Assembly: GCA_017309275.1 (NCBI GenBank)
Contig: JAFKLT010000041.1
Location: 1-64,000, forward strand
Length of the DNA stretch: 64,000 nucleotides
Source: Sphingomonadales bacterium
Lineage (GTDB): Bacteria; Pseudomonadota; Alphaproteobacteria; Sphingomonadales; Sphingomonadaceae
Reading direction: 5' to 3'
Shown here: positions 61,601-64,000 of the stretch, in pieces
Position numbering within the stretch: the first letter of the stretch is position 1
Layout: every line of letters begins with the position of its first letter
The notes under the pieces: model-generated
What the model saw: the letters and a program-made list of their open reading frames with translations, nothing else
Told to the model about the DNA's origin: nothing
Database searches by the model: none
Translations under genes and position numbers: made by a program

Positions 61601-63737
61601 TCATCTCGTTAGGAAACCCGACAGCAGCCTGGTGTCTTCCACGACGGACGTAGCGTTTGATTGTGGATCGGGCTTTGACACCAAGAAGCGTGGGCCGAGG
61701 GGCGTGCGCAACCGCAATGCTTTGCCACCTGGGCGGCGAATCCTTCGCCGCAACGTAAAGCGTCCGCACCTACACGCGTCGGGATGGAGCGTCCCCGAAC
61801 GCAAGATGAAGATCGGCCAACCGCTTCGCTTTCCGACGATTCCGGAAGAATACGAAAGCCTAATCGGGCTCGTGGCGCGGGCTACTGCAGACCATGTGCT
61901 GCTCGACCTGAACAGGGTGCTTCGTCGGGCAGGCATAAGCATGGACCGGCCCGGATACCTTACTCGACTCGATTCAGCCACGTTGGAACGCCTCGCTCCC
62001 ATCATCGGCTGCCCGGTCGAAGAGGTATTGTCTCGAACGATGTGGACCATGTTGCCTCATGCGAAAGCCAGGCGCGCTAGGCTGCGGGCCAACCACCTCA
62101 GCGTGTGGGACATAGAGACCGAGCACCGCAGGATTTCTCCGCTCGCGATTCTCGCTGGCTCCCGCCACCGCGAGTCATGGCTTCTCCGGATACTGCCATA
62201 TTGCTCTGTCAGTTTCGAACTCCTTCGATCGGACTGCTCAGAATGCAGTGCGCCTTTGCGATGGAAGAAGTCCGTTGGGATAGATGTCTGCGAGACATGC
62301 GAACAGGTGGTCGGACCCACCGACGCCGCGTTGCTAGACGAGGAAATGAGGTCAGATTATGCGCTGTTCGCACGCCTCATTTCTGGTCGAGTCGAAGTGC
62401 GCAAGAAGGCTTTTAGCGAACTGAGCCCTGCCGTCCAAGACTTGGATGTTGAAACCCTGATCCGAATGGTCATAGGCATAGGGGCCTGCTTCCACTTAAA
62501 GGACCGCTTCGTAAATCGAAAGTCGATCCACAGACTTCCGCCCGCCCAGCAGGCTGCCATTATATCGACCGGCACCGAAATTCTGAGGGAATGGCCCGGC
62601 GCGCTGCAGCTCCGGTCACAAGAGGAGGCCACCCGGCTAATTGCGGGTGGCAGCGATTACCGAAAGCTGCGGGCCAGATTGCAAAAGCTGGGCCATCGGT
62701 GGTTCGTAAGCCAAAAACAAGCAGACCTCATACGTGACGCGCTCCCCGACATATTTTGCAACGTGCAACGCAGCTTCAAGCCTCTTTCGGACACGCTTCT
62801 GCGCCGTGAAGCGGGCAAACTCCTTGGCTTGGCCGTCAGGCATGTCGATTTGGTTGATGCCGGGCTTCTTGCGGCGGAGGAACTGGGAGGAGGCGCAAAT
62901 CGAAGGTTTCGTTTCGATCGTTCGGTCGTGGAGGCGCTACGCAGGCGTATAGACGGATCAATTTCAATGGCCCTGTTTGCGCGGCAGACCTATCTTCCGA
63001 CCTACGCGATCGAGAATCTTTGTGACCATGGGATACTCGAGCGCGAAAGTGACCCAGCACTGTTTCACCTTCGCCATGGCTCCAGCATCACCCGGACGTC
63101 CATCGAGTCGCTTCGCGCGGCGATATTCGAATTGGAACGCGGCACAGCCCCGAGCGATGCCGTCCCGCTCGGGACCGCCACGCGGCGGATTGGAGGCCGC
63201 TTAAAGCCATGGGCCGATATCGTAGTCGCATTGCGAGACCGGTCGCTTACGTGCTGGATAGCTCCCAACGCGACTTCGGAGACACCCTGGCTACGCAGCA
63301 TCCTGATTGCGCCTCCCCAATTCGCTCAGTTCGACAATATCGCGATGACCGAGCCACCCGGACAAAGCCCACGATCGCTCGCCGACTGTTCGTTGTCCGA
63401 TGCAAAGGAAATTCTCAACCTTCGAGGCACACCATCAGTTGATCTTCAGGACGTCTTCGCAAAAGAAATCGCGGCATGCGATCAACGGGGCCCGCGCAAG
63501 GCAGTTCCGATGGCGAAGGTCCTCGAGAAGGCTGAACAAGAAATCGGCATCGGCGAGATCTGTGCACGTGCTAATTGGAACGCGCGTCAGGCAAAATGGG
63601 CGCTGGCACTCTTCGCGAATGATCGCACGGCATGCGGGTGGAACCGCGCCGCAATCGAGAAATCGGGGGTTTTGGAGACGCAAATTAACTGGAGCGTCAG
63701 AGCGCATCGCCGCGATCCAAGGACGTTGGGGTCGTGA
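61593..63737 (+). CDS. tniQ: TniQ/TnsD-like target-selection protein
   Basis: 714 aa. TniQ domain at the start of the conserved part: PTIPEEYESLIGLVARATADH, LWDIETEHRRISPLAIL-like region, then a four-Cys zinc site CSECSAPLRW...CETCEQV (about 215-235). The long helical C-terminus (to 714) resembles TnsD rather than the short TniQ of CAST systems, so it may bind a specific attachment site. ATG 61593 overlaps the tnsC stop by eight bases; a later ATG (about 61806) is possible and would remove a Lys/Arg-rich leader. Last gene of the tnsABC-tniQ operon. Confidence 0.85.
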   Translation: MSDHLVRKPDSSLVSSTTDVAFDCGSGFDTKKRGPRGVRNRNALPPGRRILRRNVKRPHLHASGWSVPERKMKIGQPLRFPTIPEEYESLIGLVARATADHVLLDLNRVLRRAGISMDRPGYLTRLDSATLERLAPIIGCPVEEVLSRTMWTMLPHAKARRARLRANHLSVWDIETEHRRISPLAILAGSRHRESWLLRILPYCSVSFELLRSDCSECSAPLRWKKSVGIDVCETCEQVVGPTDAALLDEEMRSDYALFARLISGRVEVRKKAFSELSPAVQDLDVETLIRMVIGIGACFHLKDRFVNRKSIHRLPPAQQAAIISTGTEILREWPGALQLRSQEEATRLIAGGSDYRKLRARLQKLGHRWFVSQKQADLIRDALPDIFCNVQRSFKPLSDTLLRREAGKLLGLAVRHVDLVDAGLLAAEELGGGANRRFRFDRSVVEALRRRIDGSISMALFARQTYLPTYAIENLCDHGILERESDPALFHLRHGSSITRTSIESLRAAIFELERGTAPSDAVPLGTATRRIGGRLKPWADIVVALRDRSLTCWIAPNATSETPWLRSILIAPPQFAQFDNIAMTEPPGQSPRSLADCSLSDAKEILNLRGTPSVDLQDVFAKEIAACDQRGPRKAVPMAKVLEKAEQEIGIGEICARANWNARQAKWALALFANDRTACGWNRAAIEKSGVLETQINWSVRAHRRDPRTLGS

Positions 63738-63791
63738 TAGCTTGTAACCGGTCGTATTAGGTCAAATTAGCTTGTAGCCTGTCAGCTTGTT
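63738..63791 (+). repeat. Direct repeats after tniQ, putative transposase-binding sites
   Basis: TAGCTTGTAACCGGTC (63738-63753) and TAGCTTGTAGCCTGTC (63768-63783) match at 14 of 16 bases and are exactly 30 bases apart (about three turns); a partial AGCTTGTT follows at 63784. Tandem, phased repeats next to tniQ are what a TnsB-bound right end would look like. Confidence 0.6.
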
Positions 63792-63940
63792 CTACCCAAG
63801 GAACGTGGGTCGTTTCAAGATTGGGCGAAGGGGCCGGATGAACATGACGGGTCGCCCACTTTGGCTTCGCTCGGGGAAAGACCTATAAGGCCGTGCGCGT
63901 CGTCACAGACGCGGCGGCCGGAATGCTGTGAGGGGACCAC

Positions 63941-64000
63941 ATGGCAAAACGTGACTATCTCGACACATTGATGCGCGATCTGGAATCGCACACCGAGGTG
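63941..64000 (+). CDS. Unknown CDS, truncated by window end
   Basis: Twenty codons from ATG 63941 (AKRDYLDTLMRDLESHTEV), preceded by GAGGGGAC. It looks like a genuine start, but too little is visible to name it. The 150 bases before it contain only the repeats at the end of the Tn7-like operon and a leader. Confidence 0.5.
   Translation, partial: MAKRDYLDTLMRDLESHTEV

Noticed and set aside
1-64000. tRNA or rRNA genes
   Set aside because: No cloverleaf-like sequence with TTCGAAT-type T-arm or rRNA stretch was noticed on either strand by eye; a tRNA search program would settle this.

Overview
The window reads as a mobile, mosaic stretch of a Sphingomonadaceae-like alphaproteobacterial replicon. 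This is inferred from the style of the genes right of 45.4 kb and the sphingomonad-type IS elements; no rRNA or core housekeeping gene confirms it. It holds a largely complete Tn4371-family integrative and conjugative element (ICE) of the kind best known from beta- and gammaproteobacteria, followed by a chromosome- or plasmid-like segment that ends in a Tn7-like transposon.

Layout. 1-2744 (minus strand, visibly more A+T-rich) is a phosphorylation cassette: a PP2C phosphatase and two Ser/Thr kinases, one split by a one-base frameshift and one cut by the window edge. 3247-19921 is the ICE maintenance and mobilisation half: radC, an IS5 remnant hit by an IS3-family element, DUF932, a ParB-like protein, DUF736, an inserted XRE/HNH module, DUF2958, DUF2285, a small HTH protein, repA with three iterons, parA, a small partition partner, DUF2840, traF and the relaxase traI. 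20005-31397 is cargo: a flavin reductase / TIM-barrel / luciferase-like monooxygenase set whose monooxygenase is truncated by an ISL3 element, a DUF318 permease with a Cys-rich loop, and a TetR-controlled RND efflux operon (adaptor, pump, outer-membrane channel). 31412-45187 is the transfer half: LysR regulator, EexN lipoprotein, traG, a CopG protein, trbB-C-D-E-J-K-L-F-G-I and DUF2274, closed by a strong hairpin at 45220. No integrase is visible, so the integrase end must lie left of the window or be lost.

45435-52748 holds a DUF488/uracil-glycosylase-like pair, a secreted repeat protein, an IS200/IS605 TnpB scrap, an MgtC-type membrane protein, an ArsR regulator, a GAF-PAS-PAS hybrid histidine kinase and a convergent single-domain response regulator. 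An IS427-type element and an eroded IS21 fragment follow.

54807-63737 is the most unusual part. A Tn7-like set, TnsA-TnsB-TnsC-TniQ (57712-63737), is preceded by two tail-to-tail genes for proteins that look like TniA/TnsB-type DDE transposases. Both have lost catalytic residues but share an N-terminal DNA-binding-like motif. I do not know a described Tn7-like family with such a pair. Direct repeats just after tniQ, 30 bp apart, look like transposase-binding sites.

How it fits together: RepA/ParA/ParB and the iterons would keep the excised ICE circle; TraI and TraG process and couple DNA to the Trb mating pore; EexN/TrbK lipoproteins probably limit redundant transfer; the efflux operon is the selectable cargo. 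The Tn7-like block is a separate transposition system nearby.
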